Positions 9,170-18,546 of a stretch of 64,000 bases of DNA are shown in pieces. Every line of letters starts with the position of its first letter. The first letter of the stretch is position 1. The notes under the pieces were generated by a model. It was given only the letters and a program-made list of their open reading frames with translations. It was not told where the DNA came from and did no database searches. Where the stretch lies: the NCBI GenBank assembly GCA_027487775.1, contig JAIYCY010000010.1, positions 1 to 64,000 of the forward strand. Reading direction: 5' to 3'. This DNA comes from Planctomycetaceae bacterium (GTDB lineage Bacteria; Planctomycetota; Phycisphaerae; Tepidisphaerales; Tepidisphaeraceae). Both the position numbers and the translations under genes were made by a program.

Positions 9170-9886
9170 ATGAACCGTAGTAGCTATATGCCCCGATCTC
9201 AAGCCGATGCGGTGGCCTGGTCGCAGAATTTTGTGGCGGTCATCGGGCCGACGCCGTTGCTCTTTGGCATCACCGCCGACGAAGCGCAAAACTTCGCACG
9301 CATCGTCGGTGAACTCACCGATGCGTGGGCCGTCAGCCAGGACCCCGCCACCAGAACCAAAATCACCATCCGAACCAAAGACACGGCCCTCAAGGCCATG
9401 AAGCAATACGCCCGGTACATGGTCGGCCGCGCACAAAGCTTCCCTTCACTCACCGACACCCAACGCGAACAACTCCAGATCACCATCCGCAAGACCGAGC
9501 CCGCGCGGCCGGCTCCGCCGACTGAAGCGCCGGTCTTGAACGTGCTCTCGATCAGCGGTCGCACCGTCAAGCTCAAGATCGCGCGCACCGACGGCAAGCG
9601 CGGTCGGCCGGCCAAGGCATTGGGGACCATCCTTTATGTCTGTCAGGCGGAGACGCCCGATGCGGAGAATGTGAGCTGGAGCGTGCTGGCCAATACCGGC
9701 AAGAACACGCTGGAGATTCCGTTCCCGCCGAGCGAGACGACCGACACGTTCTGGATCATGGCGCAGTATTACAACGGCGCGAAGGAGTCCGGCCCGCTGA
9801 GCACGCCGGTGCGGGCGGTGCTGGTGGCGCAGGGCCTGCAGCCGAGCATCCTGAGCAAGAGCGAGCCGGTGAAACTGGCCGCGTGA
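9170..9886 (+). CDS. Conserved hypothetical protein of the YxPRSDADxxxW family
   Basis: The start ATG 9170 has GGAG 5 nt upstream; longer in-frame starts would read through non-coding-looking sequence. The 238-aa product opens MNRSSYMPRSQADAVAW, the hallmark of a family frequent in Planctomycetes, Verrucomicrobia and Bacteroidetes. In that family a helical N-terminal half (residues 1-105, with RTKDTALKAMKQYARYMV) is followed by a fibronectin-III-like sandwich (about 125-225, including GTILYVCQAE and TFWIMAQYYN). There is no signal peptide. Function is unknown in the family. It is transcribed alone and ends before a good terminator. Confidence 0.8.
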   Translation: MNRSSYMPRSQADAVAWSQNFVAVIGPTPLLFGITADEAQNFARIVGELTDAWAVSQDPATRTKITIRTKDTALKAMKQYARYMVGRAQSFPSLTDTQREQLQITIRKTEPARPAPPTEAPVLNVLSISGRTVKLKIARTDGKRGRPAKALGTILYVCQAETPDAENVSWSVLANTGKNTLEIPFPPSETTDTFWIMAQYYNGAKESGPLSTPVRAVLVAQGLQPSILSKSEPVKLAA

Positions 9887-9922
9887 GCGGGATCGCACAT
9901 CGAATCACTCCTTCGAGCAACG

Positions 9923-9956
9923 GACCGGGCTGATGAGGCCTGGTCTGTTGTTTTTT
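9923..9956 (+). terminator. Rho-independent terminator
   Basis: GACCGGGC (9923-9930) pairs with GCCTGGTC (9938-9945) through 8 bp including one G-T pair, with a 7-nt loop, followed directly by TGTTGTTTTTT. It lies 37 bp after the stop of the hypothetical gene. Confidence 0.75.
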
Positions 9957-10060
9957 GTGGGTGGGAGCGTTGGGGTTTGATGCATGGGAAGTTTTGAACG
10001 GGCGGTGAGTGGCGAGGGACTCGACAAGAGGCGGATGGCTCTGCACAATCGCGGGTCTAT

Positions 10061-11428
10061 ATGCCATTCGAACTCACCATGCCGCAGCTTTCGGACACCA
10101 TGACCGAAGGCACTCTCGTGAAGTGGAACAAGAAGGTCGGAGACGCCGTCAAAGCGGGCGAAGAGATCGCCGACGTGGAGACGGACAAGGCGACGATGCC
10201 GATGGAGAGTGCGGAGGCGGGCGTGTTGGCGGTGATTTTGATTCCTGAGGGCGGGAAGGTGCCGGTGGGCGGCGTGGTGGGGATTGTGGCGATGAAGGGT
10301 GAGAACCCTGCGGATGTGAAGGCCGGCGCGGGCACAGGTGGAGCCACGGCGAGCGCAGGTGGCGGCGCGAGCGCAGGTGGCGCACCGACGGCAGCCGTTC
10401 ATGTCGCCCACGCGAACGGAACGTCGTCGGGCGTGGCGGTGGTTGCGGCTGCCTCGGGCGTGGCGGCGGCGTCGGGTGGAGCGGCGGGTGCGGGAGACCG
10501 TGTGAAGGCTTCGCCGCTGGCGCGTCGGATCGCGGAGCAGTCGAATATTGATCTGACGACGCTGGTGGGGAGCGGGCCGAACGGTCGGATCGTGCAGAAG
10601 GACGTGCTGAGCGCGATCGAAGCCGGCCCGAGCGTGAAGGCCCCCACTTCTGCGGCGACGCCGGCATCGACAACGTCGGCGGCCAAGCCCGCAGCGCGTG
10701 CGGTGGAATTGCCCGCGCGGTTGGCGTCGGGCGCGGTGGAGAAGATCGAGTTGACGAAGATGCGTCAGACGATTGCGTTGCGTTTGCAGCAGAGCAAGCA
10801 GCAGATCCCGCACTTTTACGAGACGATCAACATCGACATGTCGGCGGCGAACGCGTTGCGGCAGAAGCTGATCGCTGCGTACGAAAAGAGCGAAGGCGTT
10901 CGCATCAGCATCGGCGACATCATCGCCAAGGCGGTTGCGTGTGCGCTGAAGGCGGTGCCCGCGCTCAACAGCACGTTTGATGAGAAGACGAGCACGGTGA
11001 CCCGGCACGGCGACGTGAATCTGGGGATGGCGGTGGCGCTGGCGGACGGATTGATCGTGCCGGTGCTGCGTCATATCGACCAGATGGGGATCAAGGAGAT
11101 TCGCCAGCGGAGTGCGGACATTGTGGATCGCGCGCGGCAGCAGCGTCTGAAGAAGGACGAGATGAGCGGCGCGACGTTTACGGTGAGCAATCTGGGCGTG
11201 ATGGGGATCAGGGAGTTCAGCGCGATCGTGAATCCGCCGGAGGTGGGGATTTTGGCGATCGGCGCGACGGAAGAGCGAGCGGTGGTGCGTGGCGGACAGA
11301 TTGTGATTCGGGCGATGATGACGGTGACGCTGAGCGCGGACCATCGCGTGATCGACGGCGCGGTGGCGGCATCGTATCTCGGCGCGTTAAAGGGTTACCT
11401 CGAAGAGCCGGCAACGATGCTTGCGTGA
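10061..11428 (+). CDS. Dihydrolipoamide acyltransferase, E2 of a 2-oxoacid dehydrogenase complex
   Basis: The 455-aa protein has the full E2 order. A lipoyl domain covers residues 1-80 with the lipoylated Lys43 in ETDKATM. An Ala/Gly-rich hinge follows (about 88-145). The E3/E1-binding domain is at about 148-188 (ASPLARRIAEQ, GPNGRIVQKDV). The acyltransferase core is at about 225-455 with active-site His428 and Asp432 in DHRVIDG. It transfers acyl groups from E1 to CoA, probably acetyl in pyruvate dehydrogenase, although a branched-chain or 2-oxoglutarate complex cannot be excluded. Neither E1 nor E3 is adjacent, so it is unlinked from its partners here. The product starts MPFELTMPQLSDTMTEG; no strong ribosome-binding site is visible. 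Confidence 0.93.
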   Translation: MPFELTMPQLSDTMTEGTLVKWNKKVGDAVKAGEEIADVETDKATMPMESAEAGVLAVILIPEGGKVPVGGVVGIVAMKGENPADVKAGAGTGGATASAGGGASAGGAPTAAVHVAHANGTSSGVAVVAAASGVAAASGGAAGAGDRVKASPLARRIAEQSNIDLTTLVGSGPNGRIVQKDVLSAIEAGPSVKAPTSAATPASTTSAAKPAARAVELPARLASGAVEKIELTKMRQTIALRLQQSKQQIPHFYETINIDMSAANALRQKLIAAYEKSEGVRISIGDIIAKAVACALKAVPALNSTFDEKTSTVTRHGDVNLGMAVALADGLIVPVLRHIDQMGIKEIRQRSADIVDRARQQRLKKDEMSGATFTVSNLGVMGIREFSAIVNPPEVGILAIGATEERAVVRGGQIVIRAMMTVTLSADHRVIDGAVAASYLGALKGYLEEPATMLA

Positions 11429-11497
11429 GGGCCTGCGTGGAAACCGGCGTGTCGAGATTTTGTACCTTGCCGAAACGCGAGCCGAGCCTAGACTTTC

Positions 11498-11881
11498 ATG
11501 ATGAAGTTAGTAGCCCACCTACTGGTCCTGCTTATCCTTGTGATGCCGGGGCACTGTGCGCTATTGACCGAGACCCTTGGTGAAGCGGTTGCAGACACCG
11601 AGCTGCCGTTGGACGAGCGTCCGTGCCCGTGTGGTGGCATCTGCATGGTCGAGGGGATGAAAGACGGAGGGGACGACCCGGTGAATGTGTCTCTCGCGAC
11701 GGACCCGTCTGATCGGTTACAGTGGCTTGACCGGCTGGGGATCGACCGGTGGGCGAGCGACCCACTTTCATCAGCCGCCACGCTGTCAAGGCGCATTGCA
11801 TCTCGAGGTGCTCAGTCGGATGCAAGTTGGTGGCCTGCCGACGAATCGTCGAACGAGCGGATGTGCCTCTGGACGATTTGA
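11498..11881 (+). CDS. Small secreted Cys-containing protein
   Basis: The 127-aa product starts MMKLVAHLLVLLILVMPGHC, a typical Sec signal with cleavage or lipidation near Cys20. It is followed by an acidic segment and a Cys cluster (RPCPCGGIC, residues 42-50). No domain is recognised. A TAGACT -10-like hexamer lies immediately upstream of the two possible ATGs (11498 and 11501). The gene stands alone between E2 and a methyltransferase. Moderate confidence because it is short and has no known family. Confidence 0.5.
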   Translation: MMKLVAHLLVLLILVMPGHCALLTETLGEAVADTELPLDERPCPCGGICMVEGMKDGGDDPVNVSLATDPSDRLQWLDRLGIDRWASDPLSSAATLSRRIASRGAQSDASWWPADESSNERMCLWTI

Positions 11882-12019
11882 AACCCCGACGTGGGGTCAT
11901 CAGTATCCCGGTCAATCATGAAACGCGTCCTGTCCGACCCGGATTGACGTGATCAGGTATGGCCCGGTTTCAGCGTTTAGTCACCCGTCCACCCCGCTCC
12001 ATTCACGGAAGAACATTTT

Positions 12020-12853
12020 ATGATCCGACCGCTGACCGACGCGCCGTCGATCAAATTGATCGAGCGTGCGAATCGCTACAACCGATGGCATCCATTTTGG
12101 GACTTGCAAGATTTTGAAGAACGCGCAGCCTGGCGGGAGCCCGAATACGGCATGAGCCCGGCCGCCCGTCGTAGAAGGTATCCGACCCGCGCGATCCGAT
12201 ATTGGCTGGCAGCGCAACTCATGCGTCGCGAGATTTTGCGTCGCCCGACGCCTCTGCGGGTTTTGGAGGTTGGCGTGGATAGCGGGCAGATGCTGGGCTT
12301 TCTCGGTGCTCGTCTCGACGTTCCGGAGAACCCCCTTCCGCCGGGCGTGTTCCGCTGGGATGCGATCACGCTAAAGCCCGACCGCCCGCGGCTCGCGAGA
12401 CTGGGTTATCAAGACGTCCACGAACACAATCTCGAGCAGCTTCCGCTTCCGATTTCGCGTCGCTACGACATCATCCTGCTTTCGCACGTGCTGGAGCATC
12501 TGCGTCGCCCCGAGGAGACGGTGGAAGCGCTGGTGAATCATCTGACCAAGGGAGGCCTGATGGTGGGCGGATTCCCGAGTGTACCGGATTTTGCCCGGGG
12601 GATTCGCCAGCGTCAGCTCGATGCCGGTGCGGGCAAGCACGGGCATGTTTCGAAGTTTTCGCCGCGGCGCACGCGTGAGATGGCTCGGCGAGCGGGGCTG
12701 TCGGTGGAATTGCTGACTGGAGCATTTGCCGTGCGGGCCAAAGGTGCGTGGGTCGAGTCGTCGCGATTTTGGCTTCGATGGAATCTGATGATGGGCGCGT
12801 TGTTTCCTTCCTGGCCCGGCGAGGTTTACTTCCAGTTTCGGAAACTGAGTTAA
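12020..12853 (+). CDS. Class I SAM-dependent methyltransferase
   Basis: The 277-aa protein has SAM motif I LEVGVDSGQM at about residues 81-90 and the post-motif YDIILLSHVLEHLRRPEE at about 150-167, as in Methyltransf_11/23 type enzymes. KGGLMVGGFPS follows as the beta-5 region. An N-terminal 75-residue Arg-rich extension with paired Trp residues is unusual. The enzyme probably methylates a small molecule or a cell-surface component; the substrate cannot be read. The stop codon lies inside an 18-bp tandem repeat. Confidence 0.8.
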   Translation: MIRPLTDAPSIKLIERANRYNRWHPFWDLQDFEERAAWREPEYGMSPAARRRRYPTRAIRYWLAAQLMRREILRRPTPLRVLEVGVDSGQMLGFLGARLDVPENPLPPGVFRWDAITLKPDRPRLARLGYQDVHEHNLEQLPLPISRRYDIILLSHVLEHLRRPEETVEALVNHLTKGGLMVGGFPSVPDFARGIRQRQLDAGAGKHGHVSKFSPRRTREMARRAGLSVELLTGAFAVRAKGAWVESSRFWLRWNLMMGALFPSWPGEVYFQFRKLS

Positions 12854-12894
12854 CCGAAGAAGCGGAGTTGACGGATGAAACGGAGTTAAGGGAA
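12841..12894. repeat. Three imperfect 18-bp tandem repeats across a stop codon
   Basis: Units of the form GAAACNGAGTTAACNGAA lie at 12841-12858, 12859-12876 and 12877-12894. The TAA stop of the methyltransferase is in the first unit. Confidence 0.7.
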
Positions 12895-12920
12895 GCGGTG
12901 GTCGTGTTGAGTCTGAATCC

Positions 12921-12963
12921 GAACCCGCCCGGGGGTAACCTGTTTCCCGCCCCGAGCGGGTTC
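12921..12963. terminator. Strong GC-rich hairpin, candidate terminator or leader element
   Basis: GAACCCGCCCGGGG (12921-12934) pairs with CCCCGAGCGGGTTC (12950-12963) at 13 of 14 positions around a 15-nt loop. No U tract follows. It could terminate the methyltransferase transcript or act in the 5' leader of the secretion ATPase gene. Confidence 0.45.
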
Positions 12964-13046
12964 CCCATTGCCTGACAAGACGTTACACTCTACGCCGAGT
13001 CAACGACATCGGGTCTTCACCGCGGTCCGCCGCAGGACATTCTTCC

Positions 13047-14837
13047 ATGGCCAAGAGTTACAAAAAACTGGGCGAATATCTCGTCGAATGGGGCCTCATC
13101 ACGCCGAAGGAAATCGATCAGGCACTCGCCCACGCGCGCTCGAAAAATCTCCGGCTCGGCGAAGCGCTGATCGATCTCAAGCTCGCCACCGAAGGCAATA
13201 TCTACAAAGCCCTCGCCGCCCAACAGAACATGGAGTTCTTCGACCTGGATCGAAACTCTGTTCCGCCCAACGCGGTCAATCTGATCCCCGACGATTTGAT
13301 GCGTAAGTACATCATCCTTCCGCTGGGCATGGAGGGCGGAAAAATCAAGCTTGCCGTTCACGATCCGCAGGACATGGAAATGCAGCAGATCGTGCAGTTC
13401 CGAGTCGGCAAGCCGCTGATGCCCGTCCTGGCGCCGAAGGGCCGGATCAAGAGCGTCATCGACGAGCTCTTCAACACCACCGCCGCCAACACGATCGATA
13501 AGACGATGGACCAGACGATCGACCGCATGCGTGGATCGGTCGATAAATCCATCGATGCCAAAGGCGTCAGCAAGTCCGTTGATAAGAGCATCGACAAATC
13601 CATTGACAAGAGCATCGACTTGGGAGGCCTAAGCGAAGGCGACGACGATGCGACGCAGGCCCCGATCATCAAACTCGTGCAGGCGATGATCGCCGAAGCT
13701 GTTCGGAATCGCGCGAGCGATATTCATATCGAGCCGATGAAGGATCGCGTGCAGGTCCGATTCCGCATCGACGGGGAATGTGTTGTTCGGGACAAGATTC
13801 CTCTTCGCATGCGCGGCCCGCTCATCAGCCGTATCAAGATCATGGCGGGCATCGACATCGCGGAAAAGCGTCTTCCCCAGGACGGACGCATCAAGATGAT
13901 GATCGATAAGCAACAGATCGACTTCCGTGTCAGCACACTCCCGGCAGTTCACGGTGAATCGTGCGTGCTGCGTATTCTGCGTCCGGACTCGGTGCGTATC
14001 GGCCTGGAGAATCTCGGCTTCGAGGCGGAGGATTTCGGCACGTTCAACAAGATCATCAAGCGTCCCAACGGCATCTTCCTCGTCACGGGTCCGACCGGTT
14101 CGGGCAAAACCACCACGCTCTACGGCGCGCTCAACATCCTCAATCGACCCGACAAGAAAATCATCACCGCCGAAGACCCGGTTGAATATAACTTTCAGGG
14201 CATCAACCAGTGTCAAGTCAAGGAAGCGATCGGCCTGAGCTTCGGCAAGATCCTTCGCGCGATGCTGCGTCAGGCACCGAACATCATTCTGGTCGGTGAA
14301 ATCCGCGACTTGGAAGTGGCCGAAGTGGCGATTCAGGCCGCACTCACGGGTCACTTGGTGTTTAGCACGCTGCACACCAACGACGCACCGAGCGCGATCA
14401 CGCGTCTGATCGACATGGGCGTCAAGCCGTTCCTTGTCGCTAGCGCGATTCAGGCGGTGATGGCGCAACGACTGGTGCGGATCCTCTGCCCGAAGTGCAA
14501 GGTGCCGGATCGTGAGCCCGATCCGTACTGGCTGCGGCTTTGCGGAATCACCGCCGACGACATGAAAGACCGCACGATCTACAAACCACGTGGTTGCGAC
14601 TTCTGTGTCGGCACCGGCTTCCGCGGACGCAAGGGCATTTTCGAAATGATGATGATGAACAGCGAACTGCGTAACCTGGCCTTCGAGCGTGCACCTTCCA
14701 ACAAGCTGCGGCGAGCTGCAGTTGCCAGCGGAATGAAGACGCTTCTGGGGGACGGGAAACTCAAAGTCCTCAACGGCATGACCACCGCCGAGGAAATCGT
14801 GAAAGTCGCGCAGGTCGAAGGCGTCCTCCAGCAGTAA
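13047..14837 (+). CDS. Type IV pilus assembly / type II secretion ATPase (PilB/GspE family)
   Basis: The 596-aa protein has an N-terminal MshEN/GspE-N domain (residues 1-145), the secretion ATPase core with Walker A GPTGSGKT (Lys354), Asp box, Walker B LVGEIRD and the His box TGHLVFSTLHTND. A zinc-binding CPKC...CDFC tetracysteine lies near residues 483-525. It powers pilus or pseudopilus assembly at the inner membrane. An odd feature is the linker at about 148-200, built from repeated DKSIDKSID units. PilT and a second PilB-like ATPase follow directly on the same strand, but PilC, prepilins and secretin are not in the window. Confidence 0.92.
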   Translation: MAKSYKKLGEYLVEWGLITPKEIDQALAHARSKNLRLGEALIDLKLATEGNIYKALAAQQNMEFFDLDRNSVPPNAVNLIPDDLMRKYIILPLGMEGGKIKLAVHDPQDMEMQQIVQFRVGKPLMPVLAPKGRIKSVIDELFNTTAANTIDKTMDQTIDRMRGSVDKSIDAKGVSKSVDKSIDKSIDKSIDLGGLSEGDDDATQAPIIKLVQAMIAEAVRNRASDIHIEPMKDRVQVRFRIDGECVVRDKIPLRMRGPLISRIKIMAGIDIAEKRLPQDGRIKMMIDKQQIDFRVSTLPAVHGESCVLRILRPDSVRIGLENLGFEAEDFGTFNKIIKRPNGIFLVTGPTGSGKTTTLYGALNILNRPDKKIITAEDPVEYNFQGINQCQVKEAIGLSFGKILRAMLRQAPNIILVGEIRDLEVAEVAIQAALTGHLVFSTLHTNDAPSAITRLIDMGVKPFLVASAIQAVMAQRLVRILCPKCKVPDREPDPYWLRLCGITADDMKDRTIYKPRGCDFCVGTGFRGRKGIFEMMMMNSELRNLAFERAPSNKLRRAAVASGMKTLLGDGKLKVLNGMTTAEEIVKVAQVEGVLQQ

Positions 14838-14941
14838 TCCAAGTCGTTCATCGTCGGTTCTCAGTTCGCCAGTAACTGATTCTCCGGCATGGTGTGTGAA
14901 ATGACTGGCAATCGACTAAGGCCCACTGACCAAGCATTCCC

Positions 14942-16216
14942 ATGGCTACTGTCCAAATCGATCGTCTCCTTGAAACTGTCGTCCGACGCGGCGCATCGGA
15001 CTTGCACCTCGCCACCGGCAAACCTCCAACGATTCGGCTCAACGGCTCGCTCCGCGAGTTGCAAACGAAGATTCTCGACGCCGAGGACACTCAGGCCCTG
15101 ATGAAGTCCATCACGCCCGAGCGAGTGCAGCAGGAATTCGAAGAGACGGGCTCGGGCGACTATGCGTTCGCATACGGCGAGGCGGCGCGTTTCCGAGTCG
15201 CGATCTTTAAGCAGCGTGGCAACACGTCGTTGGTGCTGCGTCAGATCCCGAACAAGCTCCTGACCTTCCAGCAGATCGGCCTTCCCGCGATGGCCGAGCA
15301 AATCTGTCGCCGCCCTCGTGGTATTTTTCTCGTGACCGGGCCCACCGGCTCGGGCAAGTCCACCACGCTGGCGGCCATGATCAACTACATCAACGAGAAC
15401 TTCGATCGTCACATCATCACGATGGAAGACCCGATCGAGTTTTTCCATCCGCATAAGAAGTCGATCGTCGTTCAGCGTGAGGTGGGCGTGGACGTGCCCA
15501 ACTTCGCCGAGGCCATCCGACGCGCTTTGCGTCAGGACCCCGACGTCATGCTCGTCGGTGAAATGCGCGACCTTGCAACCATCTCCGCCGCGGTGACTGC
15601 TGCCGAAACCGGGCACTTGGTCTTCGGCACGCTTCACACCTCCGGTGCCGCCTCGACCATCAACCGAATCATCGACGCGTTCCCCACCGACCAGCAGGAA
15701 CAGATTCGCGTCCAGCTCGCCAACAACCTGATCGCGGTGCTGAGTCAGACGCTCTGCCCGCGCATCGACACCGACGGGCGCGTTGCTGCGTATGAGTTCA
15801 TGTACATCACGCCGTCGATTCAGAACCTGATCCGCGATAACAAGACGTTCCGTATTGATTCCGACATCCAGACGGGCAAGAAGTACGGGATGCAACTTCT
15901 GGACGACAACCTGTATCAGCACTTCCTTGCCGGCCGTATCAGTGCCGAAGAATCGATTGACAAGAGCAAGAATCCCGGCGCGATGGTGGACCGCATGCGA
16001 CGCGACGGTTATCAGGTCGACGAGGCCGCCGACGACGCGCTCCTCGCCGAGGCCGACGATGCCGCAGGCGGTGGCAAGCCGCCCATGGCGCAGCCCGGCG
16101 GTGGCGCGGCCCGACCGCCTGGGCCTCCCGGTCAGCCCCAAATGAGCGAAGCCGAACGTCAGGCCCAGATCCAGAAGAACCGTGAACGACTGCAAAACAT
16201 GAACAAGCCCAAATAA
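14942..16216 (+). CDS. pilT: Pilus retraction ATPase PilT
   Basis: The 424-aa product begins MATVQIDRLLETVVRRGASD and has the compact PilT N domain with GASDLHL, Walker A GPTGSGKST, Walker B LVGEMRD and the PilT-type sequence LVFGTLHTSGA. It lacks the long N domain and Cys ribbon of PilB. Residues 350-424 form a Pro/Gly/Gln-rich tail that is longer than usual. The hexamer drives pilus depolymerisation for twitching or retraction. It lies 104 bp after the first PilB-like gene and before the second, so the three form an ATPase block. Confidence 0.92.
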   Translation: MATVQIDRLLETVVRRGASDLHLATGKPPTIRLNGSLRELQTKILDAEDTQALMKSITPERVQQEFEETGSGDYAFAYGEAARFRVAIFKQRGNTSLVLRQIPNKLLTFQQIGLPAMAEQICRRPRGIFLVTGPTGSGKSTTLAAMINYINENFDRHIITMEDPIEFFHPHKKSIVVQREVGVDVPNFAEAIRRALRQDPDVMLVGEMRDLATISAAVTAAETGHLVFGTLHTSGAASTINRIIDAFPTDQQEQIRVQLANNLIAVLSQTLCPRIDTDGRVAAYEFMYITPSIQNLIRDNKTFRIDSDIQTGKKYGMQLLDDNLYQHFLAGRISAEESIDKSKNPGAMVDRMRRDGYQVDEAADDALLAEADDAAGGGKPPMAQPGGGAARPPGPPGQPQMSEAERQAQIQKNRERLQNMNKPK

Positions 16217-16244
16217 ATCCGAAGTCGCTTAGTCGTCTGACATC

Positions 16245-16298
16245 AGTAGTTCATCTAATCGAAGTAGTTCATCTAATCGAAGTAGTTCATCTAATCGA
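16245..16298. repeat. Three perfect 18-bp tandem repeats
   Basis: AGTAGTTCATCTAATCGA occurs at 16245-16262, 16263-16280 and 16281-16298. It begins 28 bp after the pilT stop and ends 64 bp before the next start. Confidence 0.9.
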
Positions 16299-16362
16299 CA
16301 TCGGCTCAAAGTACGACAACTGGATTCGACATCGTCCCCCAACGAAGCACCAAGAGGTTGAC

Positions 16363-18201
16363 ATGCCCCCGCCGCCCGCCAAGCCCACGACGCCCGCCCC
16401 CACAGCTTCCCCCGCCGCCGCCCCTGCAGCCTCCGCCGCGGGCGGTGCGACGGCTCCATCCGGCATCCCGCCGATTGATCAACTGCAGGGCCGGCAGATC
16501 GGTCGCGTCCTGACCAAGATGGGGCGTGTCACGCGTGAGCAGGTCGTCGAAGCCCTCGAGTTCCAGAAGACCCGCGGCAAGGGCGTGCCTCTCGGTCGCA
16601 TCCTGATCGACTTGGGATACGTCAAGGAGATTGACGTCAACATCGCGCTCGCAGCTCAGAAGGGCTACGAGATGATCGATCTCTCGAAGGTCGAGATTCC
16701 CAAGGAAGCCATCGACGCTGTTCCTCCGCAGATGGCAACGACGCACAAAGTCCTGCCGCTCAGCTTTGACAAGCCCGGCCGCAAGCTTGTCGTTGCGATG
16801 GCGAATCACGAAAACTTCCGCGCCCTCGACGATCTCCGCACCCTGATGGGCTACGCAGTCATCGCCAAGATCGGCGATCCCGAGCAGATCGAGAAGCTGA
16901 TCAACAAACACTATCAGTCCGCCGCCGAGAGTTTCTCCGACGTCATCGGCGAAATGTCCGCCGACTCCAATCTCAAGGCTCTCGAAAATCGCGGTGAGTC
17001 CATCGACATGGACTCTGTCAAAAGCGCGGCGGATTCGAATCCCGTCCGCAAGCTCATCAACCTTGTCCTTCTTCAGGCCATCAAAGACAAGGCGTCCGAC
17101 ATCCACTTCGAGCCCTTCGAAGACGAATTCAAGATTCGTTACCGCATCGACGGTGTGCTGTATGAAATGATGCCCCCGCCCAGCTACATCGCACCCGCAC
17201 TCGCCAGCCGTATCAAGGTCATGGCCAACCTCGACATCGCCGAGCGTCGCATGCCGCAGGACGGCCGCATCGAGCTGAACGTCAACAACCAGCCCATCGA
17301 CCTTCGTGTCGCCGTTCTTCCCACGATGTTCGGCGAGAGCGTCGTGATGCGTGTGCTCGACCGTTCGAACGTGCAGTTGGACCTCGATCGCATCGGTCTG
17401 CGCGACGACGATCTGAAAGTGGTCCGCCAGCTCATCCGAAAGCCCAACGGCATCGTCGTCGTCACGGGCCCCACCGGCTCGGGTAAGACGACAACGCTCT
17501 ACTCCGCGCTTCGCGAACTCAACGACCCGTCCACCAAGCTCATCACCGCGGAAGACCCGATCGAATACGACATTGACGGAATCATTCAGAGTCAGGTTCG
17601 ATCCGAAATCGAAATGACCTTCGGCCGCATCCTGCGATCGATGCTGCGTCAGGACCCCGACGTCATTCTCGTCGGTGAAATCCGCGATAAGGAAACCGCG
17701 CAGATCGCCGTGCAAGCCTCACTCACCGGCCACTTGGTCTTCAGTACGCTGCACACCAACGACGCCCCCAGCTCTATCGCCCGTCTGCTCGACCTCGGCC
17801 TCGAACCGTTCCTTGTCACCGCGACCCTCGAAGGCGTTGTCGCGCAGCGGCTTGTTCGTAAAATCTGCACCAACTGCAAGACCGAGTTCACGCCGAGCGA
17901 AGAACAGCTGATGGAACTTGAACTACGCCCCGCCGACGTCGTCGGTCGAAAATTCTATTACGGTTCGGGCTGCGACAACTGCAACCGCACCGGCTATCGC
18001 GGCCGTATGGGCATTTATGAAATCATGACCCTCGACGACGAAATGCGCGACATGATCATCAAACACGCCAGCACGCAGGTCCTTCGCATCGAAGCCAAGA
18101 AACGCGGCATGCGAACCCTCCGTGAATGCGGAATTCTCGCCATCTACGACGGTGTCACGACCATCGAAGAAGTCGTCCGCGAAACCATCGTCGAAGAATG
18201 A
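16363..18201 (+). CDS. Type IV pilus assembly / type II secretion ATPase (PilB/GspE family), second copy
   Basis: The 612-aa product has an Ala/Pro-rich N-terminal 35 residues, an MshEN/GspE-N domain (about 38-185), Walker A GPTGSGKT (Lys375), Walker B LVGEIRD, TGHLVFSTLHTND and a C-terminal tetracysteine zinc site (CTNCK, CDNCNRTGYRGR). AGAGG lies about 8 nt before ATG 16363. It lacks the DKSID repeats of the 13047 copy, so the paralogues may serve different machines, for example pili versus type II secretion. All three ATPases point the same way. Confidence 0.92.
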   Translation: MPPPPAKPTTPAPTASPAAAPAASAAGGATAPSGIPPIDQLQGRQIGRVLTKMGRVTREQVVEALEFQKTRGKGVPLGRILIDLGYVKEIDVNIALAAQKGYEMIDLSKVEIPKEAIDAVPPQMATTHKVLPLSFDKPGRKLVVAMANHENFRALDDLRTLMGYAVIAKIGDPEQIEKLINKHYQSAAESFSDVIGEMSADSNLKALENRGESIDMDSVKSAADSNPVRKLINLVLLQAIKDKASDIHFEPFEDEFKIRYRIDGVLYEMMPPPSYIAPALASRIKVMANLDIAERRMPQDGRIELNVNNQPIDLRVAVLPTMFGESVVMRVLDRSNVQLDLDRIGLRDDDLKVVRQLIRKPNGIVVVTGPTGSGKTTTLYSALRELNDPSTKLITAEDPIEYDIDGIIQSQVRSEIEMTFGRILRSMLRQDPDVILVGEIRDKETAQIAVQASLTGHLVFSTLHTNDAPSSIARLLDLGLEPFLVTATLEGVVAQRLVRKICTNCKTEFTPSEEQLMELELRPADVVGRKFYYGSGCDNCNRTGYRGRMGIYEIMTLDDEMRDMIIKHASTQVLRIEAKKRGMRTLRECGILAIYDGVTTIEEVVRETIVEE

Positions 18202-18546
18202 TCGAGTCCTCAACGGTGGTGACCATGACTACGAATGGGTCAACCACGAAGAACACCAAGAGCACGAAGAGTCTGAAGAATGACCATGGCAGACCGGTCT
18301 GCGGCTTCGATCTGTGTTGATTCGAATCTACTCGAATCAAACTTTATGAACATCCGTTTTCTGGCAGTGATCAGTTGGACGCATATTCGACTAGCCCACG
18401 TCTGAATGAACCAAATCGCATCAGTATCACTTCGATTACCAGAACACTCATCCTCCTAACACCCAGACGTGTCCGTCTTTCCGCTCTTTGTGCCCTTCGC
18501 GGCAATGATTCACCTTCGACCTTTGTCACTTCGTGTTCAATACCTC
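18202..18546. other. Intergenic region with palindromes and 9-bp repeats
   Basis: Four 9-bp units of the CACGAAGAG type lie at 18245-18280. A perfect 14-bp palindrome GCAGACCGGTCTGC is at 18289-18302. A hairpin GATTCGA-6 nt-TCGAATC is at 18319-18338, a possible transcription end for the ATPase block though without a U tract. The remainder up to 18546 shows nothing firm; it could be read as an N-terminal extension of the next gene from 18469, which looks non-coding. Confidence 0.5.

Noticed and set aside
18469-18546. N-terminal extension of the pseudouridine synthase
   Set aside because: The codons read as hydrophobic low-quality sequence and no ribosome-binding site precedes the longer start.
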